Counted from the stretch's first letter, positions 35,222 to 43,357 are shown. The stretch: DNA of 64,000 nucleotides from Endobacterium cereale (GCF_009617585.1 NZ_WIXI01000047.1:248001-312000); one strand, 5' to 3'. Numbers and translations: made by a program. Notes: a model not told the origin generated them from the letters alone.

Positions 35222-36412
35222 TCAGCGATCCACCTCCCCGAACACGATATCGAGCGAACCGAGGATTGCCGTGACGTCGGCCAGCTGGTGGCCTGTCGAC
35301 ATGTAATCCATGGCCTGCAGATGCGCGAAACCGGGAGCGCGCAGCTTGCAGCGGTATGGCTTGTTGGAACCATCGGCGACGAGATAGACGCCGAATTCGC
35401 CCTTCGGCGCCTCGACGGCCGCATAAACTTCGCCCGGCGGTACGTGGAAACCTTCGGTGTAGAGCTTGAAGTGGTGGATGAGCGCTTCCATCGAACGCTT
35501 CATCTCGCCGCGCTTGGGCGGAACCACCTTGCCGTCCGTTGCCGAGATCGGGCCGGTCTTGGCATCACCCAGCAGGCGGGCAACGCACTGCTTCATGATC
35601 TTTACCGATTCGCGCATCTCGGCCATGCGGACGAGGTAACGGTCGAAACAGTCGCCGTTCTTGCCGATCGGAATATCGAAATCGAGGTCGGCGTAGCACT
35701 CGTAAGGCTGCGACTTGCGCAGGTCCCAGGCAGCGCCCGAACCACGCACCATCACGCCCGACATGCTCCAGTTCCACGCCTCTTCCAGCGAGATCACGCC
35801 GATATCGACGTTACGCTGCTTGAAGATGCGGTTGCCGGTAAGCAGGCCTTCGATATCGTCCAAAACCTTGATGAACGGATCGCACCACGCGCCGATATCT
35901 TCCACCAGCTGCTGCGGCAGATCCTGATGGACGCCACCGGGGCGGAAATAGGCTGCGTGCATACGGGCGCCACAGGCGCGCTCGTAAAAGATCATCAGCT
36001 TTTCGCGCTCTTCAAAACCCCAGACCGGCGGGGTCATGGCACCAACGTCCATGGCCTGGGTCGTGACGTTCATGATGTGCGAGAGGATACGGCCGATTTC
36101 CGAATAGAGAACACGGATCAGCTGGCCGCGGATCGGCACCTGAAGGCCGAGCAGCTTTTCGATCGCCAGGCAGTAGGCGTGCTCCTGGTTCATCGGCGCG
36201 ACATAGTCGAGACGGTCCAGATAAGGCAGCGCCTGCAGATAGGTCTTCGATTCCATCAGCTTTTCGGTGCCGCGATGCAGCAGGCCGATATGCGGATCGA
36301 CGCGTTCCACGATTTCGCCATCGAGCTCCAGCACAAGACGCAGAACGCCGTGCGCCGAAGGATGCTCCGGGCCAAAGTTGATCGTGAAATTGCGGACGTT
36401 ATGTTCAGTCAT
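35222..36412 (-). CDS. nuoD: NADH-quinone oxidoreductase subunit D
   Basis: This 396-residue 49-kDa subunit lines the quinone pocket and descends from the NiFe-hydrogenase large subunit. Markers are NFGPEHPSAHGVLRLVLELDGE in parts, HIGLLHRGTEKL, and the C-terminal GSLDIVFGEVDR. Its ATG overlaps the stop of the GFA gene by ATGA. The 52-bp gap to nuoE downstream holds nothing obvious. Confidence 0.96.
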   Translation of the reverse strand: MTEHNVRNFTINFGPEHPSAHGVLRLVLELDGEIVERVDPHIGLLHRGTEKLMESKTYLQALPYLDRLDYVAPMNQEHAYCLAIEKLLGLQVPIRGQLIRVLYSEIGRILSHIMNVTTQAMDVGAMTPPVWGFEEREKLMIFYERACGARMHAAYFRPGGVHQDLPQQLVEDIGAWCDPFIKVLDDIEGLLTGNRIFKQRNVDIGVISLEEAWNWSMSGVMVRGSGAAWDLRKSQPYECYADLDFDIPIGKNGDCFDRYLVRMAEMRESVKIMKQCVARLLGDAKTGPISATDGKVVPPKRGEMKRSMEALIHHFKLYTEGFHVPPGEVYAAVEAPKGEFGVYLVADGSNKPYRCKLRAPGFAHLQAMDYMSTGHQLADVTAILGSLDIVFGEVDR

Positions 36413-36840
36413 TGTTGCGCTCCGCCCGTAACCATGGCGATGAATTCGGGACCGGTCATGTTCTGTGTCGTGTTCGAGAACGAATAGCTGGACGGCTTTT
36501 CATCCACGAAGATCTGCGATGCGAACGTGAAATCGGACGGGTTATCGAAAGACTGCAGCGAAACCGCATTATGCGCACCATCCTTGGAACGCCACATGAC
36601 AGTCGTGCCGCAGGCACTGCAAAAACAGCGCTCACCCCATTCCGACGAAGAATAGACGCCGAGCGGCGCCCCATCCTGCACTTCTACGCTCTCGCATTCG
36701 ACCGCGAGAAAAACGCCGCCGGTCCAGCGCCGGCACATGGAACAGTGGCACGCGCCAAATTCGCGCGTCGCGACCACAGCATCAAAACGGACAGCGCCGC
36801 AGAGGCACTGTCCCTGTTCCTTGAGCGCTTCGCCACTCAT
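36409..36840 (-). CDS. GFA-fold (CENP-V/GFA family) zinc protein inserted between nuoC and nuoD
   Basis: This 143-residue protein is of the glutathione-dependent formaldehyde-activating family. Zinc ligands are visible: CLCGAVRF, CHCSMCRRWTGG, and CFCSACGTTVMW. The family is named for Gfa but most members have no shown activity. It overlaps nuoC upstream and nuoD downstream by ATGA at both ends (36837-36840 and 36409-36412), so it must be expressed with complex I. Whether it serves complex I (zinc or thiol chemistry, assembly) or is a hitch-hiker is unknown. Confidence 0.9.
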   Translation of the reverse strand: MSGEALKEQGQCLCGAVRFDAVVATREFGACHCSMCRRWTGGVFLAVECESVEVQDGAPLGVYSSSEWGERCFCSACGTTVMWRSKDGAHNAVSLQSFDNPSDFTFASQIFVDEKPSSYSFSNTTQNMTGPEFIAMVTGGAQQ

Positions 36841-37439
36841 GACTGCGCCTTTTCATCTCCGGGCAGCACATAGTCGGTGCCTTCCCATGGCGATGTGAAG
36901 TCGAAATTGCGGAATTCCTGGCGAAGCTCGACCGGCTCATAGACAACCCGCTTGAGCTGGTCGTCGTAACGAACCTCGACGAAACCGGTAACCGGAAAGT
37001 CCTTGCGCAGCGGATGCCCCTGGAAACCGTAGTCGGTCACGAGGCGGCGCATGTCCGGATGGCCGGAGAACGGCACGCCGTAGAGATCCCAGATCTCGCG
37101 TTCGAACCAGTCGGCGCCCTTGTAGACGCCGGTGACCGAGGGAACCGAAACGTCTTCGGCGACTGCAAGCTTCACACGCAGGCGAAGGTTCCGCTTGGGC
37201 GACAGCAGGTGATAGACGACATCGAAACGCTCTGGGCGCTGCGGCCAGTCGACACCGGACACATCGATGAAGCTGACAAAACCGCCCTGCGGATCATCGC
37301 GCAGGAAAGTCATAAGCTCGACGATGCTGTCGCGGTCGGTCGTCAGGTTGAGTTCGCCATAGGCGATCTCGGACGCCGACACGAGGTTGCCGGTCGCTTC
37401 GCGGATGTAGGTGGAGAGTTGTTCGAGAACTTCGCTCAT
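36837..37439 (-). CDS. nuoC: NADH-quinone oxidoreductase subunit C
   Basis: This 200-residue 30-kDa subunit is a separate polypeptide, not fused to NuoD as in E. coli. It has the family signature ERE-IWDLYGVPFSGHPDMRRLVTDYGFQGHPLRKDFP in pieces (EREIWDLYGV, HPDMRRLVTD, GHPLRKDFP). The ATG at 37439 follows the nuoB stop by 10 bp. Confidence 0.96.
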   Translation of the reverse strand: MSEVLEQLSTYIREATGNLVSASEIAYGELNLTTDRDSIVELMTFLRDDPQGGFVSFIDVSGVDWPQRPERFDVVYHLLSPKRNLRLRVKLAVAEDVSVPSVTGVYKGADWFEREIWDLYGVPFSGHPDMRRLVTDYGFQGHPLRKDFPVTGFVEVRYDDQLKRVVYEPVELRQEFRNFDFTSPWEGTDYVLPGDEKAQS

Positions 37440-37449
37440 GACTTATCCC

Positions 37450-38028
37450 TCAGCGCTCGATCGTGCCGGTGCGGCGGATCTTCTTCTGCAGCAGGAGCAC
37501 TCCGTAAAGCAGTGCTTCTGCCGTGGGGGGACAGCCCGGCACATAAATGTCTACCGGAACGACACGGTCACAACCGCGCACTACCGAATAGGAATAATGG
37601 TAATAACCACCACCATTGGCGCAAGATCCCATCGAAATGACGTAACGCGGCTCCGGCATCTGGTCATAGACCTTGCGGAGCGCCGGCGCCATCTTGTTGG
37701 TCAGCGTGCCGGCGACGATCATCACGTCAGACTGGCGCGGTGATGCGCGCGGAGCGACACCAAAGCGCTCCATGTCGTAACGCGGGCCGGACGCCTGCAT
37801 GAGGCCTTCAACGGCGCAACAGGCCAGACCGAACTGCATCCACATCAGCGAGCCGGTGCGCGCCCAGGTGATCAGTTCGTCGGTCGAGGTAACGAGAAAG
37901 CCCTTGTCGGCCAGCTCGTTGTCGACGTCGGTGAAAAACGGATCGGTGGCGCCGACAGGTTTGCCGGTCGCCGGATCGAGAATGCCCTTCGGCTTTTGCG
38001 CGACGAGCGTGTTGCCGGTCATTCCCAT
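37450..38028 (-). CDS. nuoB: NADH-quinone oxidoreductase subunit B
   Basis: This 192-residue PSST subunit holds cluster N2. Ligand cysteines are the tandem pair in FGLACCAVE, GSCANGGGYYHYSYS and VPGCPPTAEALL. The segment after the tandem pair (CCAVEGLMQASGPRYD) appears one residue longer than the common CCAVEMM-x4-PRYD pattern. The start is ATG 38028 (MGMTGNTL), overlapping the nuoA stop by 10 bp, with GGGAG upstream; the next in-frame ATG is 38022. Confidence 0.94.
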   Translation of the reverse strand: MGMTGNTLVAQKPKGILDPATGKPVGATDPFFTDVDNELADKGFLVTSTDELITWARTGSLMWMQFGLACCAVEGLMQASGPRYDMERFGVAPRASPRQSDVMIVAGTLTNKMAPALRKVYDQMPEPRYVISMGSCANGGGYYHYSYSVVRGCDRVVPVDIYVPGCPPTAEALLYGVLLLQKKIRRTGTIER

Positions 38029-38384
38029 TCCAGAGCTCCCTTCTTCCATTCGTAGATAAAGCCGATGGTGAGCACACCGAGGAACACCATCATGGACCAG
38101 AAGCCGAACCAGCCCATTTCACCGAAGGACACAGCCCAGGGAAACAGGAAGGCGACTTCGAGATCGAAGATGATGAACAGGATCGAGACCAGGTAGAACC
38201 GGATATCGAACTTCATACGGGCGTCATCGAAGGCATTGAAACCGCATTCGAAGGCGGAGAGCTTTTCCGGATCGGGAGCCTTGTAGGCCACGGCGAAGGG
38301 CGCGATCAGCAGCGCCAGACCGATCACCATGGAAATGCCGATGAAGATCGCGATCGGGAGATAGGAACTGAGGAGTTCAGTCAT
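38019..38384 (-). CDS. nuoA: NADH-quinone oxidoreductase subunit A
   Basis: This 121-residue subunit has three TMs and the conserved loop KLSAFECGFNAFDDARMKFDIRFYL in parts, containing the quinone-site cysteine in FECGF. It is the first gene of the operon. The start is the ATG at 38384 (MTELLSSYLPIAIF); an in-frame start at 38432 is not supported by the family. Confidence 0.95.
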   Translation of the reverse strand: MTELLSSYLPIAIFIGISMVIGLALLIAPFAVAYKAPDPEKLSAFECGFNAFDDARMKFDIRFYLVSILFIIFDLEVAFLFPWAVSFGEMGWFGFWSMMVFLGVLTIGFIYEWKKGALEWE

Positions 38385-39091
38385 TGTATTCCATCCCTGC
38401 CTGACCGCAAGCGAAGGGCAAACGCCTAACACTTATGCACTGGCCAAGCGAACGTGCATTGCAACAAGGGCTGACTATCGCAGGATAGCCCCCGGCGCAA
38501 GAGGTTTGACCCCCAACCCCCACTCCAAAATGATGCGAAAGACGACGAAACGTCGCAGCATGCGAGGGAAAGCCATAAAGCGCCGGGAAAACGCGATTTC
38601 AGCCATCGGTGACAATGCACCTAAATTATTAACAGGAGCGAAAAACTCAAGGTTTTCGGGCGTTTCTTGCGTTTTGTCAGGTGATGAACGGCAAATGTTT
38701 GAATTTACTAAAAAAAATTTCATGCGACGATAGCGCGCAGCAAAACGCACTCAAAAATCAACTTCAGAGTCAGCGGCAACATAACGAATGCAATCAACAG
38801 GTTAGAGACCCAACAGGCTCGAAACCCCGCCTCTCACAGCCCAAATTTTGGGCAAACCATACCCGAATACCGCAGCCAACCGCGACAGCCCTCCCCTACG
38901 GCGATCACGCAATTGCGAATGCGCCTATACCGCAGCGCACTCTGCAGGCATGACACGATAGCCGATCCGAGAATCACACGGAGGGAGCAGGGCCGGACAA
39001 CATACGCCTGCGACAACGCAATGGACTGGCTATTGAATGATTGGAGAAGACCTGAACGCGTCAGGCAAGGCCGAAAAGGTTTCGAAGAAAA
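38385..39091. other. ~700-bp intergenic region upstream of nuoA
   Basis: No supported gene lies here. The nuo promoter must be in this stretch, but I found no confident CTTGAC-N17-CTATAT match on the minus strand. A homopolymer-rich, AT-rich patch lies around 38620-38740 (CTAAAAAAAATTTCATG). The region runs into the 3' side of the first tRNA-Asp. Confidence 0.5.
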
Positions 39092-39168
39092 TGGCGCGAG
39101 TGACGGGGCTCGAACCCGCGACCTCCGGCGTGACAGGCCGGCACTCTAACCAACTGAGCTACACCCGC
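39092..39168 (-). tRNA. tRNA-Asp (GTC), copy 1
   Basis: A 77-nt cloverleaf reads on the minus strand from GCGGGTGTAGCTCAG (39168) to encoded CCA (39092). The acceptor stem pairs GCGGGTG with CACTCGC (one G-U), the anticodon loop CTGTCAC carries GTC, and the T arm has GGTTCGAGCC. It is identical to copy 2. Confidence 0.97.
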
Positions 39169-39231
39169 GCATATTTTCTTCGCCTTGCGGCAACTCTCGC
39201 ATGAGGCGAGAGGTAGACTGAGAAGAGATAG

Positions 39232-39308
39232 TGGCGCGAGTGACGGGGCTCGAACCCGCGACCTCCGGCGTGACAGGCCGGCACTCTAACCAACTGAGCT
39301 ACACCCGC
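39232..39308 (-). tRNA. tRNA-Asp (GTC), copy 2
   Basis: This 77-nt sequence matches copy 1 throughout, including encoded CCA, and lies 63 bp upstream of it on the same strand. The spacer is unrelated to the genes, so this is a tandem duplication and probably one bi-tRNA transcript. Confidence 0.97.
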
Positions 39309-39583
39309 ACTTATCTCGAAACGAAGCGTTTCTTTTCAGAGAAGCTTCCCTTCATCCGGCGGCCTCAACCGTTCGGATGAGCGCTCACTAAGAGGTTCGC
39401 GGACGGGTGTCAACAAGTTTTGACGACAAAAGAATGACGAAATCAACTTTCCCCAGCAAGACAAGGATTTCCCCATATCTGTCGCAAATTTTTCAAAAAA
39501 ATGGAAAAAGGCTCTTGCGGATTTCTCCGGTTCCGCATATCTCACGGCCACCGACGCGGCGGACATGATCCGGTTGACGCGAA

Positions 39584-39659
39584 GGGCGATTAGCTCAGTT
39601 GGTAGAGCGCCTCGTTTACACCGAGGATGTCGGGAGTTCGAGTCTCTCATCGCCCACCA
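39584..39659 (+). tRNA. tRNA-Val (TAC)
   Basis: A 76-nt cloverleaf starts GGGCGATTAGCTCAG and ends ATCGCCC-A-CCA. The anticodon stem-loop is CTCGT-TTACACC-GAG type with TAC anticodon, and the T arm has GTTCGAGTC. It is divergent from the tRNA-Asp pair; the ~275 bp between them show no gene. Confidence 0.97.
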
Positions 39660-39787
39660 TTATTTCCCCTAATATCATGATTAAATAGGCACAAGATTTC
39701 CCAGGCTTTGGCTCGGCGATCTCCGCTCGCTATCAACTTGTGCTTTCGATCGCAGGTCCCTAGGCTTCCGGCTTTTAGGGGATCCAG

Positions 39788-40204
39788 ATGTATCTTGAGG
39801 AAACATTGATCCGGGCATCTGGACCGCTCAGCATGTTGATCGGCATTGCTTTAGCGACATTTTTGTTCTGGCTGGAAGCGATGCATTCACGGCGCTCGTG
39901 CTGGCCAGCATTTCTGGCCATATACGTCTTCATCGTCACATACTTCATTGCTGCGGCGCGCTGCGTACAGACCTATCTGCGCTGGCGCGTCGATTCTTTT
40001 GATCTCAACGGCAACGGCATATTCGAACACACGGAGCCATTCGGCGCCTACGGCTATCTGCAACACCATCTGTTCGCCGATACCGGTCGGGCGATGGCTT
40101 TTATCACCGCGTCGGTGCTCGCACCCTTTTTTCTGCTGTTCAGCTACGTGCTTTACCGGGCCCTGCGCTTCGCGGTCGGCCTCATTGCAAAGCCCCAAGG
40201 CTGA
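39788..40204 (+). CDS. Membrane protein with a cytoplasmic or periplasmic EF-hand-like loop
   Basis: This 138-residue protein was not matched to a named family. It has an N-terminal TM (~13-30), a second at ~42-58 and a third at ~108-130. Between the second and third lies DLNGNGIFEHTE, which fits a 12-residue EF-hand loop (D1, N3, N5, G6, I7, E12). The start ATG at 39788 has AGGGGA upstream. A single EF-hand loop in a small bacterial membrane protein is unusual and may bind calcium. Confidence 0.7.
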   Translation: MYLEETLIRASGPLSMLIGIALATFLFWLEAMHSRRSCWPAFLAIYVFIVTYFIAAARCVQTYLRWRVDSFDLNGNGIFEHTEPFGAYGYLQHHLFADTGRAMAFITASVLAPFFLLFSYVLYRALRFAVGLIAKPQG

Positions 40205-40205
40205 C

Positions 40206-40236
40206 AAAAAAGCCGGGCGCGCATCACGCACCCGGC
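40206..40236 (-). terminator. Terminator of the phytase-like gene
   Basis: On the minus strand GCCGGGTGCG (40236-40227) pairs with CGCGCCCGGC (40221-40212), one wobble, followed by six T. It lies in the gap between the convergent EF-hand-like gene and the phytase-like gene, ending the latter. Confidence 0.8.
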
Positions 40237-40263
40237 CCTCCCCTTCACATCGCGTGAGAGTTC

Positions 40264-42453
40264 TTAGTTTGTGACCTTGATATCAACCGGCAGGAACAGC
40301 GTCTCGCCCGACGAATCATCCACACCGTCATTGTCGGTGACCATGAATGCCTTGCCGGACTTGTCGAAGCCAAAACCTTCCAGCTTGTCGAGGACGTAGC
40401 CGTTGGTGGCGGTTTTCAGGCTCGGAAGGAAATCGTGGACTTCTTCCTTGGTGACGACCGGCAGTTCGCCGCCGAGTTTTGCCGGTTTCAGGTCCTTGAG
40501 CGAGACGCGATAAAGCTTTTTCAGCTTTGCAGCGTCGCCAATCAGGTTGTCGCGCTCGATGATGTAGAGGAAGTCACCCTTGGCGGTGATTTCGGAAAGA
40601 CCAACCCAGCCCTTTTCAGCCTTTTCGAGCGGGTAACGGACGGCGGTCCACTCCTTCGATTTCGGCTTGTAGGCGAGAAGCTTGGTCTGGCCCTTCGGGT
40701 CGTCCTTCCACTCGCGCTGCATGGCCATCCACAAGGTCAGGTCATCACCCGAACCGGTGGTGGTGATGCCTTCCAGGCCAAAGCGGGTTTCGCCGGCCAG
40801 CAGTTCGGACGGCAGACCGATTTCCGTCTTGATCTCGCCCTTGGCGTTGACGTTGTAGATGCCGTGGCCGACGAGTTTTGCGTTGTCGCCTTCCGAAGCA
40901 AACCAGAAGCCGCCCTTGCCGTCGAGGGCGATGCCCTCGATGTCGAGTTTCTGGGCCGGCTGTCCGTTGCGGGTGATGCGCACGACGTTGGTGATTTCGG
41001 CCGGCTTTTTGGTGGCGTCGATGGTGAAGATCGACGGCTGCATGGCGTAGACCGAATCAGACACCGCGTAGAACGTGCCATCCTTTTCCGCATCACCGAC
41101 GAGACCGGACAAAGCGCCCCAGCCGATCACCTTGCCATCCAGATCCTTGGAGACGATCGTCGGGTAGGCCTTTTCGCCTTCAGCCAGTTCATAGATCATC
41201 ACATGCGAGCGTGGGCCACCGTCTTCGCCGAGATCGGCTTCGTTGGCGGTTGCGAGCAGGTTGCGACCGGGAATTGCCACAGCGCCTTCCGGCGAGATGC
41301 CCGACGGCAGCAACTGCACGAGTTCAGGCGTGGCTCCGGTATCCTTGTAGACGGCGACCATCGAACCGCGCTCGGAGAGCACGAAGAAATACTGCTGATC
41401 GCCGAACTTGGCGGCTTCCATGCCTTCCGGCTCGATGCCCTTGTTCTTGGCGCGCTTTTCCGGGAAATGGCCGTGGCGGGCGATTTCGTGTTCCAGCGTC
41501 ATGCCGGCATCGTAAAGAACCTTGCCGGAGCGGTCGAAGATGGTGAAGCCGCGCGAACCGCCCTTGTAATCGCCTTCATTGGCGATGACGAGACGATCGG
41601 TGCCGAGCCATTTCACGGCATCAGGCTCGCGCGGAACGGCGGCCAGCTTGCCCGAAAAATTGAGCGAACCATCGGTCTTGGCATCGACGCCTTCGAGATC
41701 GACCGTGCCGGCCGTGAAGTGGCTGGTGACCTTGGCGGTCTTACTGTCGATGATAATGACGTGGTTGTTTTCCTGCAGCGTCAGGGCAATCTCGCCATTG
41801 GCATTGATGTTGACGAATTCCGGCTCCGGATCTTCCGGTGCAACGGTCGCGAGGCCGGTCACGTCGACGCGCTTGATGCTATCGCAGGCCGGGACGCCAT
41901 TCTTCAGGGAAACGATCAGCAGTTCGCCAGCCTGAAGCTGCGGCAGGGCGCCATCGTTCAGGTCTTCGTCACGCTGGTTTTCGATGGCGATGGCGGCAAA
42001 GGTGCCGTCAGGAGACACGACAACCGAATCGGGCTGGCCGCCGAGATCGCAGGTATTTTCGAGCTTCTTCGAGGCGATGTCGATGACGCCGAGCTTGCCG
42101 GCCGGTTTCGTCAAGTCTTTGGTGTTGTCGATGGTGATCAGCACCTTCGGGCCGGCAGCGGCCACCGAGTTCGGCTCGCCGTCGATCTTGACCGAACCGC
42201 CGGCCTTCGGTGCCTTGGCATCGGTGATATCGATGAAACCGATCGTGCCCCCCGGCGCATCGGAATAGATCAGCGTATTGCCGTCAGCGGTCGCGGTGAT
42301 GATTTCCGACGATGTCGCCTTGTCCTCGCCCTTGGGCAGGTTCTGGGCGACAGGGAAAGACGCGATGCGGTTGAAGACCTGCTCGGCGCTGGCCGGCATG
42401 GCGACCGAGGTGAGCAGAACCGCCAGCAATGCGGCATGTTTCGAGAAAGACAT
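40264..42453 (-). CDS. Exported phytase-like esterase (PF13449 type)
   Basis: This 729-residue protein has a Sec signal (MSFSKHAALLAVLLTSVAMPASA). The N-terminal half is a WD/LVIVD-like beta-propeller (IASKKLENTCDLGGQPDSVVVSPDGTFAAIA in parts). The C-terminal ~350 residues match the 'esterase-like activity of phytase' domain (DIEGIALDGKGGFWFASEGD, RFGLEGITTTGSGDDLTLW, EGFGFDKSGKAFMVTDNDGVDD). The proposed role is periplasmic phosphoester hydrolysis. The start is ATG 42453 with GAGGGG upstream. A PHO box lies 45 bp before the start, supporting a phosphate-starvation role. The adjacent upstream gene is a secreted pyrophosphatase with the same kind of site. Confidence 0.85.
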   Translation of the reverse strand: MSFSKHAALLAVLLTSVAMPASAEQVFNRIASFPVAQNLPKGEDKATSSEIITATADGNTLIYSDAPGGTIGFIDITDAKAPKAGGSVKIDGEPNSVAAAGPKVLITIDNTKDLTKPAGKLGVIDIASKKLENTCDLGGQPDSVVVSPDGTFAAIAIENQRDEDLNDGALPQLQAGELLIVSLKNGVPACDSIKRVDVTGLATVAPEDPEPEFVNINANGEIALTLQENNHVIIIDSKTAKVTSHFTAGTVDLEGVDAKTDGSLNFSGKLAAVPREPDAVKWLGTDRLVIANEGDYKGGSRGFTIFDRSGKVLYDAGMTLEHEIARHGHFPEKRAKNKGIEPEGMEAAKFGDQQYFFVLSERGSMVAVYKDTGATPELVQLLPSGISPEGAVAIPGRNLLATANEADLGEDGGPRSHVMIYELAEGEKAYPTIVSKDLDGKVIGWGALSGLVGDAEKDGTFYAVSDSVYAMQPSIFTIDATKKPAEITNVVRITRNGQPAQKLDIEGIALDGKGGFWFASEGDNAKLVGHGIYNVNAKGEIKTEIGLPSELLAGETRFGLEGITTTGSGDDLTLWMAMQREWKDDPKGQTKLLAYKPKSKEWTAVRYPLEKAEKGWVGLSEITAKGDFLYIIERDNLIGDAAKLKKLYRVSLKDLKPAKLGGELPVVTKEEVHDFLPSLKTATNGYVLDKLEGFGFDKSGKAFMVTDNDGVDDSSGETLFLPVDIKVTN

Positions 42454-42497
42454 GGACAACCCCTCTGTTAAACCAGAGTGGTTTTTCGGCCGGTGGC

Positions 42498-42515
42498 ATG
42501 ACAGCAGGATGACGG
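42498..42515 (-). promoter_or_regulatory. PHO box upstream of the phytase-like gene
   Basis: On the minus strand the sequence reads CCGTCAT-CCTG-CTGTCAT, two 7-mers with 11-bp period. This is the PhoB consensus CTGTCAT-N4-CTGTCAT with one mismatch, and it lies 45 bp before the start codon in the correct orientation. Confidence 0.75.
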
Positions 42516-42540
42516 CTGAATGAGCATTCGGGGCGAACAA

Positions 42541-42568
42541 CAAAAAAGGCCGGGAAAAGCCCGGCCTT
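42541..42568 (-). terminator. Terminator of the pyrophosphatase gene
   Basis: On the minus strand AAGGCCGGG (42568-42560) and CCCGGCCTT (42554-42546) form a 9-bp stem with a CTTTT loop, followed by TTTT. It lies 31 bp after the ppa stop, so ppa and the phytase-like gene are separate transcripts. Confidence 0.85.
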
Positions 42569-42599
42569 CCACATCATCAGCCGGCAAGAGCGACCGAAA

Positions 42600-43202
42600 T
42601 CACTTCTTCTTGGCGTTATAGGCCTTGATGGCTTCCGAAACTTCACCTTCGGCATGGGCAGCATTGTCGAAACCGTTCAGCTCGACAGCCTTGCGGCCGG
42701 CCGGCAGCTGCTTGTAGACGCGGAAAAAAGCCTCAAGACGTTCCTGCTCAATCTTCGGCAGGTCGGTAATTTCCTTGATGTTGTCGTAGGTGGGGTCGAT
42801 CTTGCTGGTCGGTACGGCAACGATCTTGTCGTCGACTTCGCCGCCATCGATCATCTTCAGGACACCGATCGGGCGAACCTTGATGATGGCGCCTGGAACG
42901 ATCGGCTCGCGGGTGTAGACTATTGCGTCGAGCGGATCGTTGTCGCCGCCGAGCGAGCTGGTGATCGAGCCGTAATTGCCCGGATAGATGACCGGCATCG
43001 ACTGGTAGCGATCAACGATGACATGGCCGGTCTTGGCGTCGATTTCATACTTGGTGAAGCTGCCCTGCGGGATCTCGATGGCAACGTTGAATTCCTTGCC
43101 GTCATCCGTCTTCTGCGGAAAGTCGAGATAGGAGACGTATTCGGCAGCGGCGACGCCGGCGGTGACGAACAGAGCGGCGGCGGCAGTCAGAAGCGTTTTC
43201 AT
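42600..43202 (-). CDS. ppa: Exported family I inorganic pyrophosphatase
   Basis: This 200-residue soluble PPase hydrolyses pyrophosphate to phosphate. The catalytic signature D-N-D-P-L-D-A-I and the second metal region GEVDDKIVAV are intact, as are YPGNYGSI and KIEQERLEAFF. The first ~20 residues (MKTLLTAAAALFVTAGVAAA) form a clear Sec signal, which the cytosolic housekeeping PPase lacks. This is therefore a periplasmic paralogue. A PHO box lies 46 bp upstream. The start is ATG 43202 with AGGGAAC upstream; the in-frame start at 43298 would lie upstream of the PHO box and is unlikely. Confidence 0.92.
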   Translation of the reverse strand: MKTLLTAAAALFVTAGVAAAEYVSYLDFPQKTDDGKEFNVAIEIPQGSFTKYEIDAKTGHVIVDRYQSMPVIYPGNYGSITSSLGGDNDPLDAIVYTREPIVPGAIIKVRPIGVLKMIDGGEVDDKIVAVPTSKIDPTYDNIKEITDLPKIEQERLEAFFRVYKQLPAGRKAVELNGFDNAAHAEGEVSEAIKAYNAKKK

Positions 43203-43247
43203 GGAGTTCCCTTTGATGCGATGAGGCGTTTCACCTAGGGACACGCC

Positions 43248-43265
43248 ATGACAGCCACATGACAA
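43248..43265 (-). promoter_or_regulatory. PHO box upstream of the exported pyrophosphatase
   Basis: On the minus strand the sequence reads TTGTCAT-GTGG-CTGTCAT, one mismatch from the PhoB consensus direct repeat. Ten bases further lies TAGGTG as a possible -10. The distance to the start codon (46 bp) matches that of the neighbouring PHO box at 42498. Confidence 0.8.
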
Positions 43266-43290
43266 TTCGCTGTTGAATTCGACCGGCACC

Positions 43291-43323
43291 AAAAACAAAA
43301 AACCCCGGATACAATCCGGGGTT
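43291..43323 (-). terminator. Terminator of hupB
   Basis: AACCCCGGAT (minus strand 43323-43314) pairs with ATCCGGGGTT (43310-43301) around a 3-base loop, followed by TTTTGTTTTT on the minus strand. It lies 35 bp past the hupB stop. Confidence 0.9.
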
Positions 43324-43357
43324 TCGAGACCAAGGCGGATAACCCGCCAAGTTCAAC

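Noticed and set aside
38385..38600. A sigma-70 promoter for the nuo operon
   Set aside because: Several TTG-C and TAGT pieces exist on the minus strand, but none has both boxes with proper spacing.
39160..39800. Integrated element at the tRNA cluster
   Set aside because: No integrase and no truncated tRNA copy; the second tRNA-Asp is full length.
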